Below, piece by piece: positions 17,042 to 25,142 of a DNA stretch of 64,000 bases. Under the pieces are notes generated by a model. The model was not told the DNA's origin and ran no database searches. It saw only the letters and a program-made list of their open reading frames with translations. The position numbers were made by a program, and so were the translations under genes. Positions within the stretch are counted from its first letter, which is position 1; every line of letters begins with the position of its first letter. Source of the stretch: Acidiphilium multivorum AIU301. Its GTDB lineage: Bacteria > Pseudomonadota > Alphaproteobacteria > Acetobacterales > Acetobacteraceae. The stretch spans positions 3,319,501 through 3,383,500 of the forward strand of contig NC_015186.1 of the NCBI RefSeq assembly GCF_000202835.1, given 5' to 3'.

Positions 17042-17120
17042 CGGTCTTCTCCTCACCGTCGATCGCATCGATCGGCGCGAGGGGGCGAACGGAGAAACCG
17101 ATGCACACCCACGCACCAAA

Positions 17121-17222
17121 GTCTCTCCCGGGCTTTTGTCCCGCCGTGGACCGCGCGGATGTCTCCCGCGCGGCTGAAGCTCTCGGACCAGCGCCGGATT
17201 TTTGATCCGGCCGGAACCCTAG
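17121..17222 (-). ncRNA. Guanidine-I riboswitch (ykkC-yxkD leader)
   Basis: On the minus strand the hallmark blocks appear in order: CTAGGGTTCCGG, CTGGTCCGAGAG and ACGGCGGGACAAAAGCCCGGGAGA. Two variable stems separate them (a GGCCGGAT.../ATCCGGCG-type stem and a GCCGCGCGG.../CCGCGCGGT stem). Class I aptamers bind guanidine and turn genes on. The aptamer lies 80 nt before the start of the binding-protein gene. Downstream, TTTCTCC (17091-17097) is complementary both to the aptamer's 3' GGAGA and to the Shine-Dalgarno GGAGAAG (17046-17052), a possible expression platform. Confidence 0.93.
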
Positions 17223-17236
17223 CTCGGCTTTGTTCC

Positions 17237-17253
17237 TGCAACCGGCGTGCCAG
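17237..17253 (-). promoter_or_regulatory. Near-perfect sigma54 promoter of the guanidine operon
   Basis: The minus strand reads TGGCACG-CCGG-TTGCA, an exact match to the consensus TGGCACG-N4-TTGCW with GG and GC 10 bp apart. The predicted transcription start is about 17226, only a few nucleotides before the first conserved riboswitch base at 17222. So the transcript would begin with the aptamer. Control by NtrC and nitrogen limitation is the expected meaning; a clear NtrC site was not recognised upstream. Confidence 0.82.
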
Positions 17254-17481
17254 AGGTGAACGCACCGGCAGAAGCAAGCAAATAAAATAGGCGGCCGGCG
17301 TCGAATCTCCATAAATTGCAACGAGAATAGTCATCAAAAGATGTCAAGATATGCAAATGCGGAGTAAATAATCGGATGACGCCGGCGTGATCCGCCCCTG
17401 TGGCACGGGAGCGGAGCAGAAGAAGCAAAAACGGAGCAAAATTCTTGCCCACCCCGGCGCGAGTATGTTCTTGTTCCGTTC
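17254..17481. other. Divergent upstream region between guanidine operon and 17482 gene
   Basis: An AT-rich core (about 17270-17370) in G+C-rich surroundings, suitable for enhancer binding or DNA bending upstream of the sigma54 promoter. No palindromic NtrC site with TGCACC/GGTGCA halves was found with confidence. No coding region supported. Confidence 0.4.
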
Positions 17482-18057
17482 ATGGATGTCACCCGCCGCT
17501 TCCGCGCCCTGATCGACACGCTGTGCGACGCCGTCGCCCGGCGCGGGGCTGCCGGCGCCTTCGGCCCCGGGAGCGGCGCCCTCACCATCCTGCTCTGGAC
17601 CCGCCTGCGCCGCTACGCCACATTTTTGCTCCGCCTCTGCGCCGACGATGTTTCTGCGCCGCGCCCGCGTCCCTCTCGCCGCCGGGCGCGCCCGCCGGCC
17701 AATCCCGCAAGGCTCGCCTTGCCGCGCCGCGCCGCCTGGCTTCTCGCTCCGGTCCCCGAGGCCATCGCCGCCGCCGGCCAGCTCCGCGCCCTGCTCGCCG
17801 ATCCCGAATTGCAGCGCCGCATCGGTGAGGAACCGCGCCTCGGCCGCATCCTCCGCCCGCTCTGCCGCTGCCTCGGCGTGAAACTCCCCGCGCCGCTCCG
17901 CCTCCCGCCGCGCCCGCCGCGCCAATCCGGCCGCGACGCCGCAGCCCCCCGCCCGAGCCGCCGCGTCCCGGCGCTGGCACCGCTGCCGCGCCGGTTCCGC
18001 CCGCCCGCCGCCTGCGCGCCGCCGCCCCGCCGCAACCGCGCCCCGCCCGGTCGCTGA
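17482..18057 (+). CDS. Conserved hypothetical protein, Acetobacteraceae type
   Basis: This 191-residue, Arg/Pro/Ala-rich protein has a helical N-terminus (VTRRFRALIDTLCDAVARR). A recognisable core follows: LPRRAAWLLAPVPEAIAA, LLADPELQRRIGEEPRLGRILRPLCRCLGV. I recall this core from uncharacterised acetic-acid-bacterial proteins, often in several paralogues per genome. The C-terminal 50 residues are disordered and basic. Function unknown. Overlapping minus-strand frames are open only because of high G+C. Confidence 0.65.
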   Translation: MDVTRRFRALIDTLCDAVARRGAAGAFGPGSGALTILLWTRLRRYATFLLRLCADDVSAPRPRPSRRRARPPANPARLALPRRAAWLLAPVPEAIAAAGQLRALLADPELQRRIGEEPRLGRILRPLCRCLGVKLPAPLRLPPRPPRQSGRDAAAPRPSRRVPALAPLPRRFRPPAACAPPPRRNRAPPGR

Positions 18058-18216
18058 TCCGCGCCAGGCGGCCCGCCCATGTCCGGCCCAACGGCCGGAT
18101 ACTTGTCATGCGGCGAAAATGGACGAACAATATAACATCACGACAACGAAACGATGTGACTGTTCGCACAGGGCAGTTTCCGGTCCGCCCGGATCGGACG
18201 CACCGCCCTGAAATCC

Positions 18217-19530
18217 ATGGAGAAGCATGAAGTGAGCGTTTCCGATATCTTCGCGCAGATCGTCGCCCTGGTCGGCGGCGCCGCCGTTCTCGCCCGCCGG
18301 TCGGACGCGCCCCGCCAGCCCGCCTGGGGCACCGCGCCGGCCATCCCGCCGGCGAAATCGCAGGGCAGCATCCCGACCCTGAAGATGCCGACGGCGCGCG
18401 GCTGGCCCGCGGGGCGCACGCCGGTGGCCGCTCCCGGCCTGAAGGTCAACGCCTTCGCCACCGGCCTGCAGCACCCGCGCTGGATCTGCGCGCTCCCCGG
18501 CGGCGACGTGCTGATCGCCGAGGCGTGCGAGGTGCCGCGCCCGCCCTCCTCGATCTTCGACTACGCGATGATCAGCACGATGAAGCGCGCCGCCGCGATG
18601 GGGCCGAGCGCCAACCGCATCACCCGCCTGCGCGACGCGGATGGCGACGGCGTCGCCGAAATCCGCAACGCCTTCATGGAAAATCTCAACCAGCCCTTCG
18701 GCATGGCCCTGGTCGGCGACACCTTCTATGTCGGCAATACCGATGGCGTGATGGCTTTCCCCTACACGAACGGCGCGGAGCGCATCGCCGCGCCGGGGCG
18801 GCGGCTCACCCGCTTCAACCCCGGCGGCCACTGGACCCGCAGCCTGCTGCCGAGCCCGGACGGCGCGAAACTCTATGTCGGCGTCGGCTCGCTCACCAAC
18901 ATCGCCGAGGCCGGCATGGCGGTGGAGGAAGGCCGCGCCGCCATCCACGAGATCGACCTTGCCAGCGGCGCCAGCCGCATCTTCGCCGCCGGCCTGCGCA
19001 ACCCGGTCGGCCTCGCCTGGGAGCCGCGCACCGGCGCGCTCTGGACGGTGGTCAACGAGCGCGACGGCATCGGCGACGAAACCCCGCCCGACTATCTCAC
19101 CACCGTGCGCGAGGGCGGTTTCTACGGCTGGCCCTATTGCTACTGGGGCCAGACGGTGGACGACCGGGTGAAGCAGGACCCCGCCCTCGTCGCCCGCGCG
19201 CTCACGCCGGATTACGCGCTCGGCGGCCACACCGCCTCGCTCGGCCTCTGCTGGCTGCCCGCCGGCGCGCTGCCCGGCTTTCCCGAAGGCATGGCGATCG
19301 GCCAGCACGGCTCGTGGAACCGCAGCACGCTGAGCGGCTACAAGGTCGTCTTCATCCCCTTCGCCGATGGCCGCCCCGCCGGCCCGCCGCGCGACATCCT
19401 GAGCGGCTTCCTCTCGGCGGACGAACGCGAGTCCTATGGAAGGCCGGTCGGCGTCGCGCTCGGCCCGGATGGCGGCCTGCTCGTGGCCGACGATGTCGGC
19501 GACGTGATCTGGCGGGTGACCGGCGCCTGA
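18217..19530 (+). CDS. Sorbosone dehydrogenase family (PQQ-type soluble sugar dehydrogenase)
   Basis: This 437-residue beta-propeller oxidoreductase belongs to the L-sorbosone dehydrogenase/GdhB family, which uses PQQ to oxidise sugars in the periplasm. Seen are GLQHPRWICALPGGDVLIAE, GLRNPVGLAWEPRTGALW, NERDGIGDETPPDYLTTV and GGFYGWPYCYWG, all family hallmarks, and a C-terminal GRPVGVALGPDGGLLVADD blade. The N-terminal hydrophobic segment at about residues 8-24 may be an uncleaved anchor or signal. It stands alone and converges with the RND gene 18 bp away. The true sugar substrate cannot be read from sequence. Confidence 0.85.
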   Translation: MEKHEVSVSDIFAQIVALVGGAAVLARRSDAPRQPAWGTAPAIPPAKSQGSIPTLKMPTARGWPAGRTPVAAPGLKVNAFATGLQHPRWICALPGGDVLIAEACEVPRPPSSIFDYAMISTMKRAAAMGPSANRITRLRDADGDGVAEIRNAFMENLNQPFGMALVGDTFYVGNTDGVMAFPYTNGAERIAAPGRRLTRFNPGGHWTRSLLPSPDGAKLYVGVGSLTNIAEAGMAVEEGRAAIHEIDLASGASRIFAAGLRNPVGLAWEPRTGALWTVVNERDGIGDETPPDYLTTVREGGFYGWPYCYWGQTVDDRVKQDPALVARALTPDYALGGHTASLGLCWLPAGALPGFPEGMAIGQHGSWNRSTLSGYKVVFIPFADGRPAGPPRDILSGFLSADERESYGRPVGVALGPDGGLLVADDVGDVIWRVTGA

Positions 19531-19548
19531 GGCCGGCGCGCCCTGCCG

Positions 19549-22500
19549 TCAGCCGAGGCCGTCATCCTCCGGCGGGCGGAACCGGGCGAGGCGCGGCGCC
19601 AGCACCGGCAGCACGAACAGCGAGAGCAGCGTCGCCGTCAGCAGCCCGCCGAGAATGACGATCGCCATCGGCCCCTCGATCGCATCGCCGGGGGAGCCGG
19701 CGGCGATCGCCAGCGGCAGCAGCCCGAGGGCCGTCACGCTCGCCGTGATCACAATGGCCGGCAGCCGGTCGGCCGCCGCCGCGCGCGCCGTCGCCGCCGA
19801 CCAGTCCATCCCGTGCTCCAGCACCAGCCGGCGCATGTGGATCAGCAGCAGCAGCCCGTTGCGCAGCGTCAGGCCGAACAGCGTCGCCAGCCCCACCATC
19901 GCGCCGAGGCCGAGATGACCGGCGAGGAAGATCCACACCGCCGCGACGCCGCCGGCAAAGGCGACCGGCAGGATGCCGACGATCAGCGCCACCGCCCGCG
20001 CGTCGCGCAGCGCCAGCGCGATGAGCGCGAGGATGACGCCCAGCGCCATCCCCGCATGCACGACGAGCGAGCGCCGCGCCGCCCCGCCCGCGATCGCGGT
20101 GCCGCCATACTGCACATAAATTCCGGCCCCGAGCCCAAGCCCGGCGATGCGCCGGCGCAGCGCCGCGACCACCGCCGCGGACCGCCCGTGCGCGGTCTGC
20201 ACGGTGACGACCTGCACCCGCCGGCCGTCATCGTGCAGGATCTGCGCCGGGCCGCGGGTCTGGCCGATTTGCGCGATCCGCCGCAACGGCACCACCATCC
20301 CGCCGGACGCCGCCACCGGCAGGTCGCCCACCGAGGCCGGCTCGCGGCGCAGCGCCTTCGGCAGCGTCACCACCACCGGCTCGACCAGCGTGCCGCGATA
20401 CACATGGCCGACCACCGTGCCGGCATAGGCGATCCGCAGCGCCGCGAGCGCCGCGCGCGCCGTCACGCCATAGCGCAGCATCGCCGCGCGATCGAGCGTC
20501 ACCGACAGGGTGGGCTCCGCCTGGGTCGCGGCGAGCGATGCCGCGCGCACCCCCGGCAGGTGCCGCGCCGCGGCGGCGATGCGCTGCGCCGCGACGTCGA
20601 TCCGGGCGAGGTTCGGCCCGTAGACGGATACCGTCACCGGCGCCGTCACCCCCGCGAGGCTCTCGTCGATCCGCTCGCTCAGGAAGGTGTGGGTCCACCA
20701 GGCCAGCCCCTGGATGCCGTCGACCGCGTCGAGAATCCGGCGCGTCGAGCGCGCGGCGTGGCGGTTGCCGGTTCGGCTGAGGGTGATGTCGATCTCGGCC
20801 TTGTTCACCCCGGCATGGCCGTTGCTCATCGAGGCCCGGCCGATATGCATCACCGCGCTGGCGACCTCGGGCAGGCGGTCGATCGTGCCGACGACGCGGC
20901 GGCCGATCGCCAGCATCGCGTCGATCGACATGCCGGGGGCGGCCAGGAAGTGGACGATCACGTCGTTCTCGCGGAAGCGCGGCAGGAAGCGCGCCTGGAG
21001 CAGCGGCGCGCTGACCGCCGCCACCGCCGCCACGGCCACCGCCAGCACGGCGGCGAGCCGCCCCCAGCGTTCGAGGCCGGCCAGCGCCCGCCGGTAGGCC
21101 GGTTGCAGCAGCACGATCGGCGGCGTGTGCGCCCGCCCGTCATCGCCGCGCCCGAGCAGCAGCGCCGCGAGCGCCGGCGTCACCACCAGCGCCACCATGA
21201 GCGAGGCCGCGATCGCGGCGATATAGGCGATGCCGAGCGGCGCGAACAGCCGTCCCGCCACGCCGCCGAGCGCGATCACCGGGGTGAAGGCGACGACGAC
21301 GGCGGCGCTCGCGAACACGATCGCGCTGCGCACCTCCAGCGAGGCGCGGAGGATCACCAGCAGCCTCGGCGCCGGGGCGGCGGCGGCGCGGTTCTCCCGC
21401 AGGCGGCGGGTGATGTTCTCGACATCGACCACCGCGTCGTCGACCAGTTCGCCGAGCGCGATCGCGAGGCCGGCCAGCGCCATGGTGTTGAGGGTGATGC
21501 CGAGCGCCGTGATCACCCCGACCGCCGCCAGCAGCGACACCGGAATGGCGACGAAGGAAATCAGCGCCGCCCGCCAGTCGCGCAGCGCGACGAGCAGCAC
21601 GAGCAGGATCAGCGCCGCGCCGATCAGCAGCACATGGCCGAGATCGAGCAGCGCGACGCGGATGAACGCCGCCGGCGTGAAGGCGCGCGGATCGACGCCG
21701 ACCCCCTCCGCCCGCAGCCCCGGCGTCAGCCGCGCGATCACGTGCGCCGCCTGGTTGGCGACCTTCAGCGTGTTGGCGCCATAGAGCGAGGAGACCAGCA
21801 GCAGCAGCCCCTGCCGGTCATGGATCAGCGCCGCGCCGAACCGCGGCGGCGTGGCGATCCGCACATGGGCGACATCGCCGAGGCTCACCGGCACGCCATC
21901 GCGCGCGCCGAGCCAGCTTGCCGCCAGCGCCGCGGCGTTGCGCGCCTGCCCCTCCGGCGCGAGGACGAGGCGCTGGGCGCCGCTGTCGATGAACCCGGCG
22001 CCGAGCACGGCGCTCGCCGCATGCGCCGCCCGCGCCACCGCCGCCAGGGTGAAGCCGGTGGCCAGCAGGCGGCGCGGCCGCACGGCGACGTCGAATTGCG
22101 GGGGCCGCGCGCCGAACATCACGATATTCGCCACCCCCGGCACCGCCAGCAGCGCCGGCCGCACCTCGGTCTCGGCGATCGCCGTCAGCCGCTCCAGCGA
22201 CATGTGCCCGGTGGGGTAGAGCCCGATTTCCAGCGCCGTGCCGGTGGAGGACTGCATCGGCGCGAGCCGGGGCACGATCCCCGCCGGCAGCGCGCCGCCG
22301 AGTTCGGCCAGCCGCCCGGCGACGCGCTGGCGGTCGCCGAAGGGATCGGTGCCGCCGTGGAACACCAGATGCACCACCGACAGCCCGGCCTCCGAGGTCG
22401 AGCGCATCCGCGCGAGGCCGGGCAGGCCGGTGAGGCGGCGCTCCAGCCGGTCGGTGACCAGCTGTTCGGTCTGCAACGCGCTGAAGCCGGGTGTGGCGGT

Positions 22501-22653
22501 CTCGATCACCACCGTCGGCGCGGTGAATTCGGGAAACACGTCGTAGCGGGCGCCGGGCAGCCGCGCGATCTGGATCGCCGCGAGCCCGCCCACCAGCAGC
22601 ACGACGACGAGCCGGTAGCGCAGCGCGGCGCGGACGATGGCGGACAACAGCAT
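19549..22653 (-). CDS. HME-type RND efflux pump inner-membrane subunit (CzcA/CusA family)
   Basis: This 1034-residue proton-driven exporter has 12 membrane helices in the RND arrangement and two large periplasmic loops. Helix 4 carries LVDDAVVDVEN, the heavy-metal-efflux signature with proton-relay acidic residues. The N-terminus ARYDVFPEFTAPTVVIETATPG is typical of HME pumps. Gene order outer-membrane factor, adaptor, pump on the minus strand forms one operon with ATGA coupling upstream and a 9-bp gap here. Which metal is moved is unclear; CusA-type methionine clusters were not evident, so divalent cations are favoured weakly. Confidence 0.88.
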   Translation of the reverse strand: MLLSAIVRAALRYRLVVVLLVGGLAAIQIARLPGARYDVFPEFTAPTVVIETATPGFSALQTEQLVTDRLERRLTGLPGLARMRSTSEAGLSVVHLVFHGGTDPFGDRQRVAGRLAELGGALPAGIVPRLAPMQSSTGTALEIGLYPTGHMSLERLTAIAETEVRPALLAVPGVANIVMFGARPPQFDVAVRPRRLLATGFTLAAVARAAHAASAVLGAGFIDSGAQRLVLAPEGQARNAAALAASWLGARDGVPVSLGDVAHVRIATPPRFGAALIHDRQGLLLLVSSLYGANTLKVANQAAHVIARLTPGLRAEGVGVDPRAFTPAAFIRVALLDLGHVLLIGAALILLVLLVALRDWRAALISFVAIPVSLLAAVGVITALGITLNTMALAGLAIALGELVDDAVVDVENITRRLRENRAAAAPAPRLLVILRASLEVRSAIVFASAAVVVAFTPVIALGGVAGRLFAPLGIAYIAAIAASLMVALVVTPALAALLLGRGDDGRAHTPPIVLLQPAYRRALAGLERWGRLAAVLAVAVAAVAAVSAPLLQARFLPRFRENDVIVHFLAAPGMSIDAMLAIGRRVVGTIDRLPEVASAVMHIGRASMSNGHAGVNKAEIDITLSRTGNRHAARSTRRILDAVDGIQGLAWWTHTFLSERIDESLAGVTAPVTVSVYGPNLARIDVAAQRIAAAARHLPGVRAASLAATQAEPTLSVTLDRAAMLRYGVTARAALAALRIAYAGTVVGHVYRGTLVEPVVVTLPKALRREPASVGDLPVAASGGMVVPLRRIAQIGQTRGPAQILHDDGRRVQVVTVQTAHGRSAAVVAALRRRIAGLGLGAGIYVQYGGTAIAGGAARRSLVVHAGMALGVILALIALALRDARAVALIVGILPVAFAGGVAAVWIFLAGHLGLGAMVGLATLFGLTLRNGLLLLIHMRRLVLEHGMDWSAATARAAAADRLPAIVITASVTALGLLPLAIAAGSPGDAIEGPMAIVILGGLLTATLLSLFVLPVLAPRLARFRPPEDDGLG

Positions 22654-22662
22654 GGGCCGGTC

Positions 22663-23583
22663 TCAGGTCCCGCCGGCGGCGCCGGCGGTCCGCGCCAGCA
22701 TCGAGTTCAGCAGCCCGGCCCCGCGCACGACGATGGCGGGATCGCGCGGCAGCGCCGTGGCGGGCACGAAGCGCGTGCCCGGCGCATCGCCCCGCCGCAG
22801 CGAGCCGGTGCCGCCGAGCGGAACGGCGGTGAAGACGCGCGGCGCCGTCCGCACGAAGGCGAAGGCGCGGTCATGGTGCCAGACCAGCGCCGAGACCGGC
22901 ACGTCATATCCGGCGATCGTCCGCCCCGCCGGCAGCGACACCGCGAGCGGCGTGCCGACGGGCAGGGCCGGTCCGGTGAACAGGAACGCCTGGCCGAGCA
23001 GCCCCGGCGGCAGCTGCCCCGCCGGGCCGATGGCATGGAGCGCCGCCGTCCCGCCATTCGCCAGCCGCGCCGTCGCGGCGGCGGGCAGGTGGTTCAGCGC
23101 CGCGCCGCCCTGCACCACCGAGACGAGCGACCCGCCGGCTTCGATGGCGCGGAACGGCGCGCCGTTCCCGGCGATCGCGGCGCCGAGCGCGGCGCCGAAG
23201 CGGGCCGCCGCCGCCGACCGCAGCGCCGCGAGCCGCGCCCGCGCGCTCGTCGCCCCCGCCTCGGCCTGCTGGACGCTCGCCTCCGAGACATTGCCCGCGG
23301 CGTGATAGAGGCGGCGCGTGCGGGCCAGGGTGGCGGCGGCGAGGGTATCCGCCGCCCGCGCCGCGACGATCCGGCTCCGCAGGGTGAAGACCGGCGTCGG
23401 GTCGATCACCCGCCCATAGGCCGCGATCATCGGCGTCTCGGTGTGCAGGGCGGGCACCGCGGTGACGATCAGCCCGCTGCGCAGCGTCGCCGCGTCGACG
23501 GTCACGCCGCCCGCCGCCCGCGCCGCGCCGGCGCCCAGCACCAGGAACGCCGCCATTGCCATTCCCGCGACACGCCGCCTCAT
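22663..23583 (-). CDS. Small RND periplasmic adaptor protein, atypical
   Basis: This 306-residue membrane-fusion-like protein has a signal peptide (GMAMAAFLVLGAGAARAAGG). It shows the beginning of an adaptor beta-barrel (VPALHTETPMIAAYGRVIDPTPVFTLRSRIVAA), an Ala/Arg-rich helical segment (about 85-150) and C-terminal barrel and membrane-proximal parts. It lacks the usual paired lipoyl motif with GxVxxV...GxxVxxGxxL, and is about 100 residues shorter than CzcB/CusB. The ATGA overlap with the outer-membrane gene and its position before the pump make the adaptor role likely. Confidence 0.75.
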   Translation of the reverse strand: MRRRVAGMAMAAFLVLGAGAARAAGGVTVDAATLRSGLIVTAVPALHTETPMIAAYGRVIDPTPVFTLRSRIVAARAADTLAAATLARTRRLYHAAGNVSEASVQQAEAGATSARARLAALRSAAAARFGAALGAAIAGNGAPFRAIEAGGSLVSVVQGGAALNHLPAAATARLANGGTAALHAIGPAGQLPPGLLGQAFLFTGPALPVGTPLAVSLPAGRTIAGYDVPVSALVWHHDRAFAFVRTAPRVFTAVPLGGTGSLRRGDAPGTRFVPATALPRDPAIVVRGAGLLNSMLARTAGAAGGT

Positions 23584-24983
23584 GCGGACACCTCCCTGAA
23601 AACCCGATGATGCAGCGCGTCGGCCAGGGCGGCGAGCGCGCGCAGGCGCTGGCCCTCGGCGGTCAGCAATTGTTCGCGGGCGAGGATCGCCTGCCCCTCG
23701 GCCTCGACCAGGCGCAGCCGGCCGGTGGCGCCGAGCCGGTAGGCCTGCGCCGCCTGCGCCGCGCGCCGCGCCGCGATGGCATCGAGCCGCCGCGCCGCCA
23801 GCAGCGTGTCCCGGCTGCCCCGCCAGGCCGCCGCCGCCGCGTCGATCTGCGCCAGCACACGCGCCTGCGCCCGCTCGAACTTCGCGGCGGCGAGGCGGCG
23901 CTGCGCCCGGGCGATGGCGATCTGCCCCTGGTGCTGGTTGAGCACCGGCAGCGGCAGCGAGAGCGAGAGGATGAACTTGCTGTCGCCCTGGTCGTAATGA
24001 TAGCCGGGGCCGATCGAGATGCCGGGGAACTGGCTGTCCACCGCCTGGCGCAGGGCATCGTCGGCGGCGCGGTAGCGGGCGAGGGCGGCGGCGACCTGCG
24101 GCCGCGCCGTGATCGCCGCGCGGACCAGGGCGGGCCAGCGGTCCGGCGCCGGGGCCGATGGATGGGCGAAGGCGGCGAAGGACAGCGACACCCCCCGCAG
24201 CGCCGCCGCCGGCATGCCGATCGCGGCGGCGAGGCGGGCGCGGTCGGCGCCGATCCGGCCCGCCGCCTCCGCCGCGGCGAAGCGCGCGCGATCGGCCGCC
24301 GCCTCGGCGCGGGCGAGAACGGTCTCGGCCAGCATGCCCGCCGTGGCGCGCTGGGCGATCAGCGCCTGCGCCTGCCCGGCCTCGCGGGCCGCGAGGCGTT
24401 GCAGCCGCGCCGCGCGCCGGTCCAGCCACAAGGTCAGCAGCGCATCGCGCACCGCCGACCGCTCCCGCCAGGCAGCGGCGGCGATGACATCGCGGGCGGC
24501 GGCCTCGCGCGCCCGCGCCGCCGCGATCCCGGCCTGCCGCGCGCCGAAATTCGCGACCAGGAACTGGATCACCGGCCCGACCTTGATCGGCGAGGGCACC
24601 GGCTGGGTGGCGTTGAAGGTCGGCGACAGCGACAGCGTCGGGTTGGGAAGCTGGCGCGCGCGCACGACCTGCCCGGCCGCCACGTCGGCTTCCGTGGTGC
24701 GGATCCTGAGGTCCGGCCGCTCGTAGACGGCGACCAGCGTCAGCGCCCGCAGGCCGAAACGCCCGTGCGGAGGCTCGCCCATCGCGTCGAGAAACCGCAC
24801 GAGGCCGGGCTGGTCGAGCCGGCGGGCGGTCAGCGCGGCGGCGGCGGCGGCGGGGTCGATCGGCGCGGGCCGGACGTGCGCGCAGCCCGCCAGCGCCAGG
24901 GCGAGCAGCGGGGCGACCCGCCGCAGCGCGGGCAAAAGTCCGCGATGCCGGGGGCCGGGCGCATGGCCGGCGGACCCGATCAA
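23580..24983 (-). CDS. Outer-membrane efflux lipoprotein (TolC/NodT/CusC family)
   Basis: The probable mature lipoprotein has lipobox LALAGC and then an alpha-helical outer-membrane factor of two repeats (AVYERPDLRIRTTEADV..., ITARPQVAAALARYRAADDALRQAV). The end is helical and Ala-rich. I chose TTG at 24983, 8 nt after a GGAGG ribosome site, giving about 467 residues and a short signal peptide. An ATG 105 bp upstream adds 35 low-complexity residues and is less likely. It forms the exit duct for the RND pump encoded downstream. Confidence 0.82.
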   Translation of the reverse strand: MIGSAGHAPGPRHRGLLPALRRVAPLLALALAGCAHVRPAPIDPAAAAAALTARRLDQPGLVRFLDAMGEPPHGRFGLRALTLVAVYERPDLRIRTTEADVAAGQVVRARQLPNPTLSLSPTFNATQPVPSPIKVGPVIQFLVANFGARQAGIAAARAREAAARDVIAAAAWRERSAVRDALLTLWLDRRAARLQRLAAREAGQAQALIAQRATAGMLAETVLARAEAAADRARFAAAEAAGRIGADRARLAAAIGMPAAALRGVSLSFAAFAHPSAPAPDRWPALVRAAITARPQVAAALARYRAADDALRQAVDSQFPGISIGPGYHYDQGDSKFILSLSLPLPVLNQHQGQIAIARAQRRLAAAKFERAQARVLAQIDAAAAAWRGSRDTLLAARRLDAIAARRAAQAAQAYRLGATGRLRLVEAEGQAILAREQLLTAEGQRLRALAALADALHHRVFREVSA

Positions 24984-25142
24984 CCGCGATACCTCCGTTC
25001 GTGCCGTGCCATGCAACGTCTCCGTGCAAACCGCCCCGCGCGGATCGCGGGAAAACGAGCCGAGGCAGTGAGCGGGCCGGCATGCCAAGTCAATGCCGGC
25101 GGGTTCACAAGGTTGCCAGCCGGTTGCCGGAGAGCGCGGCCC

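Noticed and set aside
17237-17253. Ordinary sigma70 promoter for the guanidine operon
   Set aside because: No good -35/-10 pair was found at the distance that would start transcription at the riboswitch edge, while the sigma54 match is exact.
19813-23610. 1265-residue plus-strand open frame opposite the RND operon
   Set aside because: Arg/His/Gln/Asp-rich shadow of the efflux genes with no hydrophobic or domain structure.
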